Both the position numbers and the translations under genes were made by a program. The notes below the pieces were generated by a model. The model saw only the letters and a list, made by a program, of their open reading frames with translations, searched no databases and was not told where the DNA came from. From Pirellula staleyi DSM 6068 (GTDB lineage Bacteria > Planctomycetota > Planctomycetia > Pirellulales > Pirellulaceae): DNA of 64,000 nucleotides. The stretch lies in NCBI GenBank assembly GCA_945900945.1, contig CAMDKL010000003.1, forward strand, positions 38,197-102,196, given 5' to 3'. This document shows positions 34,793 through 43,460 of the stretch, in pieces (the first letter of the stretch is position 1; each line of letters starts with the position of its first letter).

Positions 34793-35265
34793 AGGAATTC
34801 GTCAAGGTACTGGGTGACTCCATGGATGCGAATGCTCCCATTCTAGCCTAGACGCCAAAGAAGTGAGGTTCCAACTCTGCTAGCCCAAAGTCCGTCAGCT
34901 CGCCGCAAATCCACCGTCCAAATCGCTCCAATCGACTCAATCGATGGTTGGACAGGCTTGCAGGCAGTCATTCCATCATTTCAATGTACGCCTTTAATCC
35001 GTCCATAAATAACATTTTCCAACCTGCGCTCAACGAGTTCACTAGTCCGTTGGTTACTCGGCCGTAAAGCGAGTCGGATATCTTAAGCACGGTACGATTC
35101 GCAGACGCAACACTTAATGTTGCGTTTAACATCGTGGTTGCCGGGCCACCATATTTCGCATTGATATAGCCAACGATTACGATTGGAAATTCATATTACC
35201 CACAACGCACTTCAGACCATTTCGGGGATTAAAAAAGAGCTGCGCCCCTTTCTGCTGTCTGAGTC
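34793..35265. other. Intergenic region upstream of kinase gene
   Basis: These 473 bases contain no supportable gene in any frame. They should hold the kinase promoter on the minus strand and the 3' end of the SDR transcript unit lies to the right. A perfect 8-bp hairpin (ACGCAACA / TGTTGCGT, 35105-35125) is the only clear structure. Confidence 0.4.
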
Positions 35266-36075
35266 TTAGGCACTGAGATGCCCTCGCAACTTTGCTGGCA
35301 AGTCAGGTTGTTGCCAAGCGCTTATGCCGCCGTCGATGTAGATAGTTTGTCCATGTATGTGCTCCGCATCGTCGCTCAGCAAGAATGCTGCCATCGGGCC
35401 GCATACGGACGCTTCGGGGACTCTCCCGTTTGGAGTATGGAGCTGCATCCATCGAATGGCGTCCTCGTCTTGATTGAGAACTTGGTCGGTCAATGGGGTC
35501 CTTACCAGGCCGGGTGCAATAGCGTTGACGCGAATACCTCTTGGCGCCAATGCTACGCAAAGCGAACGGACCATGCTAGACACGGCTGCTTTGGAAGCAT
35601 CGTAGGCAGTATGATCAGACTCCGCTAACAAGCCGTTGATAGAAGCGGTAAAGAGCACGCGACCTGCCACTTGGCGCTTTATCCAGAGCTTAGAAAAAAA
35701 CTGCGTTAGGAAATAACCAACTTTAACATTCAAATCAAAGGTGCGATCAAATGTCGATTCGTCCATCTCCAAAAAAGGTTTGTCGATAAACACGCCTGCA
35801 TTGTTTACTAGCAGACTGAGTTCCAGGTCCATGTCAGTCGAACGTTCTCCGATCGCTGTCAGTATCGATTCTATGGGTTGCCAAAAATCACAGTAGATCG
35901 GCGTGACCCTCACTCCGTAAGCTTGGCATTGCTGGATGGTGGCCAATGCGAGGTCATCCTCTTTGAGTCCATGCAGTACTAGGTTCGCGCCCGCCTTCGC
36001 AAGACTCAAGGCAATAGCAGCACCGACGCCTTGTGTGCCACCCGTAATGAGTGCTGAACGTCCAGTTAGATTCAT
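35266..36075 (-). CDS. Short-chain dehydrogenase/reductase
   Basis: An NAD(P)-dependent oxidoreductase of the classical SDR family, 269 residues and cytoplasmic. The cofactor motif TGGTQGVGAAIALSLAKAGA lies at residues 11-30, the structural NNAG at about 90-93, the catalytic Ser in FTASINGLL, and the YxxxK pair in YDASKAAV. The PG motif IAPGLVRTPL follows, and IYIDGGISAWQQP near the end is usual. The substrate cannot be told; many relatives are annotated as 3-oxoacyl-ACP reductase or glucose dehydrogenase. The next gene upstream on this strand is the coiled-coil protein 67 bases away, so the two may share a transcript. Confidence 0.9.
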   Translation of the reverse strand: MNLTGRSALITGGTQGVGAAIALSLAKAGANLVLHGLKEDDLALATIQQCQAYGVRVTPIYCDFWQPIESILTAIGERSTDMDLELSLLVNNAGVFIDKPFLEMDESTFDRTFDLNVKVGYFLTQFFSKLWIKRQVAGRVLFTASINGLLAESDHTAYDASKAAVSSMVRSLCVALAPRGIRVNAIAPGLVRTPLTDQVLNQDEDAIRWMQLHTPNGRVPEASVCGPMAAFLLSDDAEHIHGQTIYIDGGISAWQQPDLPAKLRGHLSA

Positions 36076-36142
36076 CGCAATGCTTACCCTTGAAAATCAA
36101 TTCCGTCACTCGGGAAAGTTTCCCATGGTAACGCTATTCGTC

Positions 36143-37540
36143 TCACAAGCCCAGGCGCGCGAGCCAATTACCTCGCGACCGAGTTTTGCCCATTTGCTTT
36201 TCAGCCTCGGTTTGGGGAGGATTATTGTCCTCGTAACGTTGCGTTTTTTCTTGTATTTCAACGCGTTCACGGGCAAGTTTAGCTCGTTCCATGGACATTT
36301 CGATCTCCGCCTGGCGCTGTTTTTGCTCCCATTCATCGCGAAGTTCTTTTAGCCGCAATCTTTCCGCGACAATGAGTGAATCGGACTCCATCATTTGTGC
36401 AACGGCTGCAACACCTATCGACATTCCGTCGTGGGCAATGGACTGATGTTCAATTAATACTTTTAGATCGGAAATTTCCTGATCTCGCCGTTCGATCTCA
36501 CCGGTGGTTTGTTCAAGAATCCTTTCGATCTCTAAGACCTTGCGTGGATCGCACGGCGCGTCTGCGTGCGTCTCCGCTTCCAGTTGCTGCAGGAGCGCTT
36601 GCTTGCGTTGTTCCCAGCTCAAGGTTTCGGATTTTTGGCCTAACGCAGGCCCATGGAACTTTGCTAGCCGCGAGCCTAGATCGTTGCTCTGCATACGCAG
36701 TTCAACCGCCTCGCGCCTTGACTCTAGCAATTGGCTTCGCAACTGATCCACTTGAATCCGCAGCTCAGCCTCATTCAAACTGTTATTGCCGTGAACTGCC
36801 TTGGCGTCTTCTAGTTCGTTTTCAAGGAAAAGCCGTTGGTCGTTCAGCTGCGAAACCTCCAAACTGAGTTCCGTTTCACGAGCGTCCGTTTTTTCTAACA
36901 CCCTTTGAGCGATCGTTTTAAGCTCGGCGTCCGAATGCCCTGACTTGACAGCTTCGGACTCCATGAATGCTAAGAGCGACTGGTATTCAGCTCTCGCGTG
37001 CAACAGCATTGTCGATACTTTTGTCGTTTCCTGCTGAGCTTTGATCAACTGGTTTTCTAGCTCCTCAATGCGTATTGTGCCTGCATCCGAGTCTGTAGAT
37101 CCTAAGCGGAATTCTGCAGTGTCTATCGCTTGCTTGAGATGCTCGCGAAGGGATTCGATTTCAATCCGCTCTCGTTCAAAGGTTTTCGAACGCTCCATCA
37201 GCTCATTTATTTTGGCGTCAACGGCTCGAGACCAATCACCCCCGGATTCTGGATGGTTGCTGGATAGCGACGTTTTTGTTTCGTCTACGGGAGAAGCCTC
37301 GTTGCAAAGTGCAGCAACTAAAACATCCGCTGCGTCGATTGCATTCGACGCAGGTTCATCTCGAACCGGCAACGAACAAGGCAGACCGGTTTCCACCGGC
37401 GGCATTTGGCAAATGGCCCTAATGGCAGCCTCGCCATCCGGATCCACTGACGCACGGTTCTGAATCGTTTGCGCAGCCTTGGCCGCTCGGCTTTTTCGCC
37501 AATATCTCTTTTTGGATTGTTGAAGCCTCTCGTTGGCCAT
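36143..37540 (-). CDS. Coiled-coil protein
   Basis: A 465-residue protein with no recognised family. The first 30 residues are basic (KKRYWRKSRAAKAAQ), and residues 30-110 look disordered. From about 110 to 440 the sequence is nearly continuous coiled coil, rich in Glu, Gln, Leu and Arg (for example INELMERSKTFERERIEIES and LRLKELRDEWEQKQRQAEIE). The C-terminus is basic (KTRSRGNWLARLGL). No signal peptide or membrane helix is present. A structural or cytoskeletal-like scaffold is possible. It is divergent from xseB and upstream of the SDR gene. Confidence 0.75.
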   Translation of the reverse strand: MANERLQQSKKRYWRKSRAAKAAQTIQNRASVDPDGEAAIRAICQMPPVETGLPCSLPVRDEPASNAIDAADVLVAALCNEASPVDETKTSLSSNHPESGGDWSRAVDAKINELMERSKTFERERIEIESLREHLKQAIDTAEFRLGSTDSDAGTIRIEELENQLIKAQQETTKVSTMLLHARAEYQSLLAFMESEAVKSGHSDAELKTIAQRVLEKTDARETELSLEVSQLNDQRLFLENELEDAKAVHGNNSLNEAELRIQVDQLRSQLLESRREAVELRMQSNDLGSRLAKFHGPALGQKSETLSWEQRKQALLQQLEAETHADAPCDPRKVLEIERILEQTTGEIERRDQEISDLKVLIEHQSIAHDGMSIGVAAVAQMMESDSLIVAERLRLKELRDEWEQKQRQAEIEMSMERAKLARERVEIQEKTQRYEDNNPPQTEAEKQMGKTRSRGNWLARLGL

Positions 37541-37727
37541 TGGAGCTAAGATTGATAAGATGAGGCAAGATCATGCGCTGCAAAAAACACAACGTTCAAT
37601 TAAACTGATAGGTTAGGGGATAACGATGGGTCGCTATCCTGGGCGATTTATATGAATTTGCCAAGCAAGGACGCTTCTACTATGACGGTTTTAGGGGTTC
37701 TGTTGCTTACCGAATGAAAGTGGCACT

Positions 37728-37988
37728 ATGGCTCGTGTGAAACCTGGCGAACCAGATGAAAACCAAACCTTTGAGTCCGCCATGACTCAATTGGAACAGA
37801 TTGTCCGGAAATTGGAGGGCAACTCGCTAGGCTTGGAATCATCGCTTGCGGAGTATGCAAAGGCCGTAGACTACGTACGTTTCTGCCAACAGCAGCTGTC
37901 GGGAGCAAGGAGGAAAATCGAAAAACTGCGAAGCATAACCGGTCGAGGAGAAGCGATTACCGAAACCTGGGAGGACGACGACGCATAG
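37728..37988 (+). CDS. xseB: Exodeoxyribonuclease VII small subunit
   Basis: The small helical subunit of exonuclease VII, which degrades single-stranded DNA together with XseA. The family core is visible: FESAMTQLEQIVRKLEGN near residues 15-32, LESSLAEYAKAVDYVRFCQQ, and ARRKIEKL near the end. The 86-residue length is typical. The large subunit xseA is not in the window, although in many bacteria it lies directly upstream. It precedes the isoprenoid genes ispA and dxs, an arrangement also seen in other bacteria (xseB-ispA-dxs). A 206-base gap separates it from the synthase. Confidence 0.92.
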   Translation: MARVKPGEPDENQTFESAMTQLEQIVRKLEGNSLGLESSLAEYAKAVDYVRFCQQQLSGARRKIEKLRSITGRGEAITETWEDDDA

Positions 37989-38194
37989 CCAGCTGTTGCT
38001 CAACAAAAAAATGGGTGGCAGCGGCTCCCTCCGATAACAAAAATGCGGCACGGGCTTCCTTCAACTTGGCTACATTTATTGCAATTAAAGTTTATAATGC
38101 CCTAACGGGTAGGCCTGCGAGTTTTGGTTTAGCTGTTAAATAAAGTTCGCCGCGAACGCCATCAACCGAATGTTTTGAGACCAATTTAAAAACC

Positions 38195-39109
38195 GTGCAA
38201 ATCTCGAACGACCCGTTGAACGAAACATCCGCGTTGCTAAGCCGATGGAAATCATTGGCCATGGAGATAGATGTCAAACTAGAGAATTGCATCGAAAAAC
38301 TCTCTAAACGTTGCCCAGATGTGTTGCGAGAAGCCATGCGATACTCCCTACTTTCGCCTGGAAAAAGACTGCGCCCCGTTTTGTGTTTGTTAGGTGCTGA
38401 GGCTTTGGGTGGTTCGTCTTTCAATGCGATGGCGAACGCTGCTGCCGTTGAGATGATTCACAGTTATTCGCTCATTCATGACGATCTACCTGCGATGGAC
38501 GATGACGACCTCCGACGTGGTCGACCAACTTGCCATATCCAGTTTGATGATGCGACTGCGATTCTAGCCGGCGATGCTCTGCAAGCATTGGCTTTTGAAA
38601 CCATCCTATCGGATAACGCAGATCCGTTAATAGCGGTTCAAAGCGGTTTGGTTTTGGCAAAAGCCGCAGGTCCTGAGGGAATGGTGGGTGGTCAAAGCGA
38701 TGATCTTCGAGCGGAAAAACAGGGAGGGAGTGTTGAAATGCTGCATGCGATTCACGCTCGAAAAACGGGGGCTATCATCCAAGCGTCGGTCGTTTTAGGA
38801 GGTTTGGCGGCCAACGCGACGCCAGAAGAATTGGGAAAACTGTCCATTTATGGAGATTGCATTGGAATTGCGTTCCAAATTGTGGATGACCTACTGGACG
38901 TGGAGAGTACGAGTGAAAACACTGGCAAACGGACTGGAAAAGACAGCGAGCGAGGCAAGCTGACCTTTCCAGGGATCTATGGTGCCAGGGCAAGCCGCGA
39001 TCGAGCGACCGAATTTGTTGAACAGGCTATTTCGATTGTGGATTCCTTTGGACCTGCTTCTACTTTGTTAAAACAATTTGCACGTTACATCACGAATAGG
39101 AGCCGCTAA
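38195..39109 (+). CDS. ispA: Polyprenyl (farnesyl/geranylgeranyl) diphosphate synthase
   Basis: Condenses isopentenyl diphosphate with allylic diphosphates to make C15-C20 isoprenoid precursors. The first Asp-rich motif is DDLPAMDDDDLRRG and the second is FQIVDDLLDVE. GKRLRPVLCLLGAEALGG and GGQSDDLRAEK are also characteristic. The annotated start is a GTG. An in-frame ATG at 38261 (MEIDVKLENC) would give a more usual length, and the sequence does not decide between them. It is followed after 6 bases by dxs, so the two are surely co-transcribed. Product chain length cannot be fixed from motifs alone. Confidence 0.93.
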   Translation: MQISNDPLNETSALLSRWKSLAMEIDVKLENCIEKLSKRCPDVLREAMRYSLLSPGKRLRPVLCLLGAEALGGSSFNAMANAAAVEMIHSYSLIHDDLPAMDDDDLRRGRPTCHIQFDDATAILAGDALQALAFETILSDNADPLIAVQSGLVLAKAAGPEGMVGGQSDDLRAEKQGGSVEMLHAIHARKTGAIIQASVVLGGLAANATPEELGKLSIYGDCIGIAFQIVDDLLDVESTSENTGKRTGKDSERGKLTFPGIYGARASRDRATEFVEQAISIVDSFGPASTLLKQFARYITNRSR

Positions 39110-39115
39110 AACTCG

Positions 39116-41020
39116 ATGCACGAAATTCTTGCCAAATTAGAGTCCGCTGAGCCACTTCAACACATGTCCACGCAGGAGCTAGAAAAGCTCGGCGTCGAGA
39201 TCCGGGATGTGCTTTGCAATCTCTTAGCGACTCGAACGGCGCACTTTGCTTCTAATTTAGGGGTCGTCGAACTATGCTTGGCGTTGCACAGTGTCTTTGA
39301 TTTTCGGAAGGACCGCCTGATCTGGGATACAGGACACCAGATCTATCCTCACAAATTGATCACTGGGCGGTACCACGAATTCAAAACGATCCGCGAACGC
39401 GGCGGCTTGATGGGGTACCCAAACCCATCTGAAAGTGAGTATGACTTGTTCATGACGGGCCACGCGGGATGCAGCGTTTCAACTGCACTCGGGCTCAAGA
39501 GCGGCGACGATTTAATTGGTCAGGCCGGACGAAAGAGTATCGCTGTCATAGGAGACGGTGCCTTTCCGTCTGGTATCGTTTTCGAGGCGATGAACAACGC
39601 GGGCGAGCTCAATGCCGACATGATCGTTGTATTGAACGACAATAAAATGTCTATTTGTCCGCGTGTTGGAGCCGTCGCAAGTTATCTAGATCGGCTTCGC
39701 ACCAACCCTTTCTACACGGGGCTTAAGAGCGAGGTCGTCCGAGTGCTCAACAAACTGCCGTTGTTCGGCGACCCGACGGAACGACTGCTTGCGCAAATCA
39801 AAGAAGGAGTCAAGGCAGGGATGGTTGGTGGCATGCTCTTTGAGGAATTTGGATTCCGATACATTGGGCCGATCGATGGTCATGATATTCATTTGCTTCG
39901 AAAATATTTGGAGATGATCAAGGATCAAAAAGGTCCGACGCTTTTGCATGTGGTTACAGAAAAAGGGCGCGGTTACAAACCAGCTGAAAAAGATCCTGTG
40001 TATTTCCATACGCCACCAGCTTTTGAGGACGAAGACGGATGCCCAAAACCACTAAGTGCTGGCGAAAAGGCGGCCTTCACCAATTATGCTCGCGATGCTA
40101 TCTTGAGCCAAATGAAGAGCAACGCTGCAGTGACGGTCATGACCGCAGCCATGTGCCAAGGGAACAAACTCGAGCCTGTTCGCGACGCTTTTAGCGATCG
40201 CTTTTTCGATGTTGGAATATGCGAATCCCATGCGGTTGCCTTTGCTGCGGGTCATGCCAAAGTCGGTTTACGACCGATCGTAGCGATCTACTCGACATTT
40301 CTACAACGGTCCTACGATCAGATTTTTCAAGAGGTCGCGTTGCAGAATTTGCCAGTGACATTCATGATCGATCGGGCTGGATTGGCCGGGGCGGACGGCC
40401 CAACACATCATGGGCTATTTGATATCGGTTACATGCGGGTCTTGCCAAATATTGTCATGATGGCACCGGGAGACGCCACGGAGGTCGAGCCAATGCTCCA
40501 ATTCGCACTCTCGCATTCTGGACCGATATCGATTCGTTATCCAAAGGCCACTGCGCAGTCTTTTGAAAGGCCGGCTCAGCCTATCGAACTTGGTAAGTCC
40601 GAGGTTATTCACTGGGGCACCGACGGTGCGATTATCGCATGCGGTGCAATGCTGCAACAAGCCATGGCGGCGGCTGAATTGCTAAAGAAAGAGGGCATCG
40701 ACATCGCCATTATTAACGCTCGCTTTATCAAGCCGCTTGACATGGCGATACTGACTCAAGTTTTCGAAGAATGTCGATTCGTTGTCACTGTTGAAGAGGG
40801 TGCTCTGATGGGCGGGTTTGGGTCAGCGGTTCTTGAAGCAGCTTGTGCAATCGGTTGGGACACACGCATGCTCAGGACGCTTGGAATCCCAGATCGATTT
40901 ATCGAGCACGGCGACCGCAACGAGTTGTTAAGTGAACTTGGTCTAGATCCAGCAGGAATCGCCAAGACGTGTAAGGTGCTGAACGAAAAATATTCCAATG
41001 CAGAACCGGCGGGAGTTTAG
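39116..41020 (+). CDS. dxs: 1-deoxy-D-xylulose-5-phosphate synthase
   Basis: The first step of the methylerythritol phosphate pathway: thiamine-diphosphate-dependent joining of pyruvate and glyceraldehyde-3-phosphate. The substrate motif is WDTGHQIYPHKLITGR near residues 69-84. The TPP-binding GDGAFPSGIVFEAMNNAGE (near 147) and GPIDGHDIHLL follow. The transketolase pyrimidine domain has DRAGLAGADGPTHHGLFDIG, and the C-terminal domain has VTVEEGALMGGFGSAV. The usual GHSSTS motif reads GHAGCS here, and SGF is MGY, so it belongs to a divergent subgroup. The length of 634 residues is standard. It lies between the prenyl synthase and NAD kinase in a tight operon. Confidence 0.95.
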   Translation: MHEILAKLESAEPLQHMSTQELEKLGVEIRDVLCNLLATRTAHFASNLGVVELCLALHSVFDFRKDRLIWDTGHQIYPHKLITGRYHEFKTIRERGGLMGYPNPSESEYDLFMTGHAGCSVSTALGLKSGDDLIGQAGRKSIAVIGDGAFPSGIVFEAMNNAGELNADMIVVLNDNKMSICPRVGAVASYLDRLRTNPFYTGLKSEVVRVLNKLPLFGDPTERLLAQIKEGVKAGMVGGMLFEEFGFRYIGPIDGHDIHLLRKYLEMIKDQKGPTLLHVVTEKGRGYKPAEKDPVYFHTPPAFEDEDGCPKPLSAGEKAAFTNYARDAILSQMKSNAAVTVMTAAMCQGNKLEPVRDAFSDRFFDVGICESHAVAFAAGHAKVGLRPIVAIYSTFLQRSYDQIFQEVALQNLPVTFMIDRAGLAGADGPTHHGLFDIGYMRVLPNIVMMAPGDATEVEPMLQFALSHSGPISIRYPKATAQSFERPAQPIELGKSEVIHWGTDGAIIACGAMLQQAMAAAELLKKEGIDIAIINARFIKPLDMAILTQVFEECRFVVTVEEGALMGGFGSAVLEAACAIGWDTRMLRTLGIPDRFIEHGDRNELLSELGLDPAGIAKTCKVLNEKYSNAEPAGV

Positions 41021-41023
41021 TTG

Positions 41024-41905
41024 GTGAACAACCCTGCGTCTTGGGAATGGATACGAGATGGCAGATCACGACCCCGCGTGGTTGTATTGGCCGCCCCAAA
41101 TCGACCGCGAGTGGAGCAGGAGCTCAAGGGGATTCTCCAAATCATCGAACGGCACGCAGAGATCGTAGCAGTCGATAAGAGTTTTTCCTACGAATTTGAA
41201 TGTTGTGAATCAGACCTTGTCGTTGTACTAGGGGGGGATGGCTCGATTCTGCAGTCCGCTCGTCAAATGTGCCGCCAACAGCGTCCTGTTCTAGGCGTCA
41301 ATCTCGGAAAACTCGGGTTTCTTGCCGCCATATCACCCCTTCGATTCGTCGATTTATGGCCAGATGTTTGCGAAGGCAGATTCTCAGTCACCAATCATCT
41401 GATGTTGCAGTGTCAAGTCTACCAAGGGGACACGGAACTTCATTCGCTCATCGGACTCAACGAGGCTTCTGTGCTTGGCGGCCCGCCCTATACGATGATG
41501 TATATTGACCTGTACATCGACGCGGTACTGGCCACTACCTATGCATGCGATGGCCTCATCATCAGCACGCCTATCGGTTCGACGGCCCATAATCTTTCGG
41601 CAGGTGGTCCTATTTTGCGTCGCAATCTTCAAGCCTTTGTGATCAGCCCGATCAGCCCTCACACACTAACGATGAGGCCGGTCGTTGACACGGCGGATCG
41701 AATATTCGATCTCATCATACGAGTGGACCATCCGACGGCAAGTGTTGTAGTAGATGGACGCGTTGTATGTCATTTTAGCCGCGATCTTCGGGTTCGCATT
41801 TCACGAGCCAGCGATACATTTCAATTGATCAGCGTTCCTGGACATGACGACTACCAGGCTCTCAGAGAGAAATTAGGCTGGAGCGGCAAGCCGCGATTAA
41901 CCTGA
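41024..41905 (+). CDS. nadK: NAD kinase
   Basis: Phosphorylates NAD to NADP in the cytoplasm. The signature GGDGSILQSAR near residues 69-79 includes the catalytic Asp. NLGKLGFLA, GLNEASVL and DGLIISTPIGSTAHNLSAGGP follow as in all NadK proteins. The C-terminal beta-domain has MRPVVDTADRI and SVVVDGR. The GTG at 41024 is preferred to the TTG at 41021, since GGGAG lies 9 bases before it. Only three bases separate it from dxs. NADP is needed by the next enzyme of the pathway (Dxr), which gives the placement metabolic sense. Its 3' end overlaps the convergent flavodoxin remnant. Confidence 0.94.
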   Translation: MNNPASWEWIRDGRSRPRVVVLAAPNRPRVEQELKGILQIIERHAEIVAVDKSFSYEFECCESDLVVVLGGDGSILQSARQMCRQQRPVLGVNLGKLGFLAAISPLRFVDLWPDVCEGRFSVTNHLMLQCQVYQGDTELHSLIGLNEASVLGGPPYTMMYIDLYIDAVLATTYACDGLIISTPIGSTAHNLSAGGPILRRNLQAFVISPISPHTLTMRPVVDTADRIFDLIIRVDHPTASVVVDGRVVCHFSRDLRVRISRASDTFQLISVPGHDDYQALREKLGWSGKPRLT

Positions 41906-42210
41906 CGGACGTTTGCCAAATCGCTCTCACTTTGCGACTTTGTGAACCGGTGGGCGCTAACCGCGGGCCTAATTTGCCAAGCAATATCGCTTTTCGCTTC
42001 ACTCTCTATGATTTTGTCTTGCCGCAACGGAATCTTGCAACCAAGGCTCATCGAGTCCATCGAACAGATGCTTCCGCTACTCTCTTCACCTACAATGCGC
42101 AGCAGAGTTACTTCCGTACCAGCGACGGACTTCGCACCGTCTGCGACTGCTTCTGCGACTTGCTGTGTGTGCCGGGTGGCCGAAAAATAAACGATTGCAA
42201 TGGATGTCAT
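41851..42210 (-). pseudogene. Truncated flavodoxin/WrbA-like remnant
   Basis: The first 40 codons (MTSIAIVYFSATRHTQQVAE, then AVADGAKSVAGTEV and LLRIVGEE) match the start of NAD(P)H:quinone oxidoreductase-type flavodoxins, including the FMN phosphate loop, though the usual Gly in ATGHT is Arg. After that similarity fades: RQDKIIESEAK may be a relic of the ADAIIFGSPTY segment, and the FMN-ring loops and the rest of the fold are missing. The frame runs 55 bases into the 3' end of nadK on the other strand. A complete protein of this group has 180-200 residues, so this is most likely a decayed gene truncated on the nadK side. A short novel protein cannot be ruled out. Confidence 0.55.
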
Positions 42211-42341
42211 ACTTGCAAGTTTCCCGTTAAAAATGGAACGAAACGAATTGCGGAGAAGTTGTTTTCAAGTTAGAAATCGGGGCTGGCTTTTTCGCTGGCG
42301 GCTTCAAGGTCTTAGTTTCGGCGAAACAGGTTGCAATGCTC

Positions 42342-42375
42342 ATAACGGTGATGATAACGGTGATGATAACGGTGA
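42342..42375. repeat. 12-bp tandem repeat, 2.8 copies
   Basis: ATAACGGTGATG is repeated exactly twice and then for 10 more bases. It lies just beyond the 3' end of the NUDIX gene in non-coding sequence. It looks like a simple slippage repeat. Confidence 0.85.
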
Positions 42376-42390
42376 AACGCAAATCAAGCC

Positions 42391-42828
42391 TCACGGCCAT
42401 CGAGTTTGCGTTTCGAAATATTCCTCCACCCGCTTCAATAGCGGATCGATGGTTTCGGCCTGAATCTGATGCGGAGGTAACCAGTCGATCCATTCAAAGC
42501 CCTCATGTTCTGTTACTAAGATAGGTTGGTCGCGTTCTAGAAGCCCCAAATAGATAGTTAGCTCTTTCAACTGGTTCTGGCCCCCGTTTTTTACGGTGGA
42601 GATCCAATAGCAGTTTTCAAAGACAAAATTTGGGTCAAGCCAAACATCGGAGGCCTGCAGTCCGGTTTCTTCGGTGAGCTCGCGCAAAGCCGCTTGGCGT
42701 TTCGTCTCACCCAGATCCAAATGCCCCTTAGGTAGATCCCATCGCGTACTGTGCTTCATTAGAAGAAATTGAAGCAGTTTTTGTTTTCGAAAAAGCAGAA
42801 AACCGCTTGAAAATATTTCGGGTTCCAT
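42391..42828 (-). CDS. NUDIX hydrolase
   Basis: A 145-residue pyrophosphohydrolase that probably cleaves dinucleoside polyphosphates or damaged nucleotides. The NUDIX box is complete: [23 protein letters not shown] at about residues 35-57, preceded by RWDLPKG. The opening [12 protein letters not shown] and the WDLPKGHL pattern resemble the bis(5'-nucleosyl)-tetraphosphatase group (Ap4A hydrolase-like). No additional domain is present. It is divergent from the cobalamin adenosyltransferase gene, and its substrate is inferred. Confidence 0.92.
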   Translation of the reverse strand: MEPEIFSSGFLLFRKQKLLQFLLMKHSTRWDLPKGHLDLGETKRQAALRELTEETGLQASDVWLDPNFVFENCYWISTVKNGGQNQLKELTIYLGLLERDQPILVTEHEGFEWIDWLPPHQIQAETIDPLLKRVEEYFETQTRWP

Positions 42829-42891
42829 GACTAATACTGTGCCAGAATAGGATTGAAATCAAAACTCCAAACTACTGAGTGATTATCGTAA

Positions 42892-43446
42892 ATGAAGATA
42901 TACACGAAAACGGGTGATGCGGGTACAACGGGATTGTTTGGCGGCCCACGCGTTGCAAAAGACGATCCACGTATCTGCGCCTATGGATCGGTAGATGAAC
43001 TGAATGCAGTCATTGGGATTGCTCGCGCGACCTCCTTGGGAGAAAAACTGGACGCCATTCTCAGTTCAGTGCAGCATCATCTATTTTCGATGGGGGCCGA
43101 ATTGGCCACACCGAATCCTGAAGAGCATGGACTCAAATGGGCTGGCGGTACACATGTTGAGCAAATGGAGAGATGGATCGACGAATTGGAGACTAGCCTC
43201 AAACCGCTCCGTAATTTTATTTTGCCAGGTGGTAGCACCCAAGCGGCACATTTGCATCTGGCACGCACCGTTTGCCGCCGAACCGAACGAGAAATAGTCA
43301 GTTTTTCTCGCGACCGAAGTGTTAGCGACGCATCGCATATCGTGGTTTTCTTAAACCGACTGAGTGACTTGTTGTTTGTGATGGCTCGATTTGCAAATCA
43401 ACAAGTCGGCGTGGTCGACGTCAATTGGGAAAGCCCAAGGAAATAA
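42892..43446 (+). CDS. Cob(I)alamin adenosyltransferase, PduO type
   Basis: Transfers the adenosyl group from ATP to cob(I)alamin to make coenzyme B12. The N-terminal ATP-binding motif is clear: MKIYTKTGDAGTTGLFGG, followed by DDPRICAYGSVDELNAVIG. The helical bundle includes FILPGGSTQAAHLHLARTVCRRTER with the conserved Arg and Glu, then LNRLSDLLFVMAR. At 184 residues it is a standard single-domain ATR. No other cobalamin gene is in the window; a B12-dependent enzyme such as methylmalonyl-CoA mutase would be expected elsewhere. The exonuclease gene follows closely. Confidence 0.95.
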   Translation: MKIYTKTGDAGTTGLFGGPRVAKDDPRICAYGSVDELNAVIGIARATSLGEKLDAILSSVQHHLFSMGAELATPNPEEHGLKWAGGTHVEQMERWIDELETSLKPLRNFILPGGSTQAAHLHLARTVCRRTEREIVSFSRDRSVSDASHIVVFLNRLSDLLFVMARFANQQVGVVDVNWESPRK

Positions 43447-43460
43447 AGGATACTTCACGG

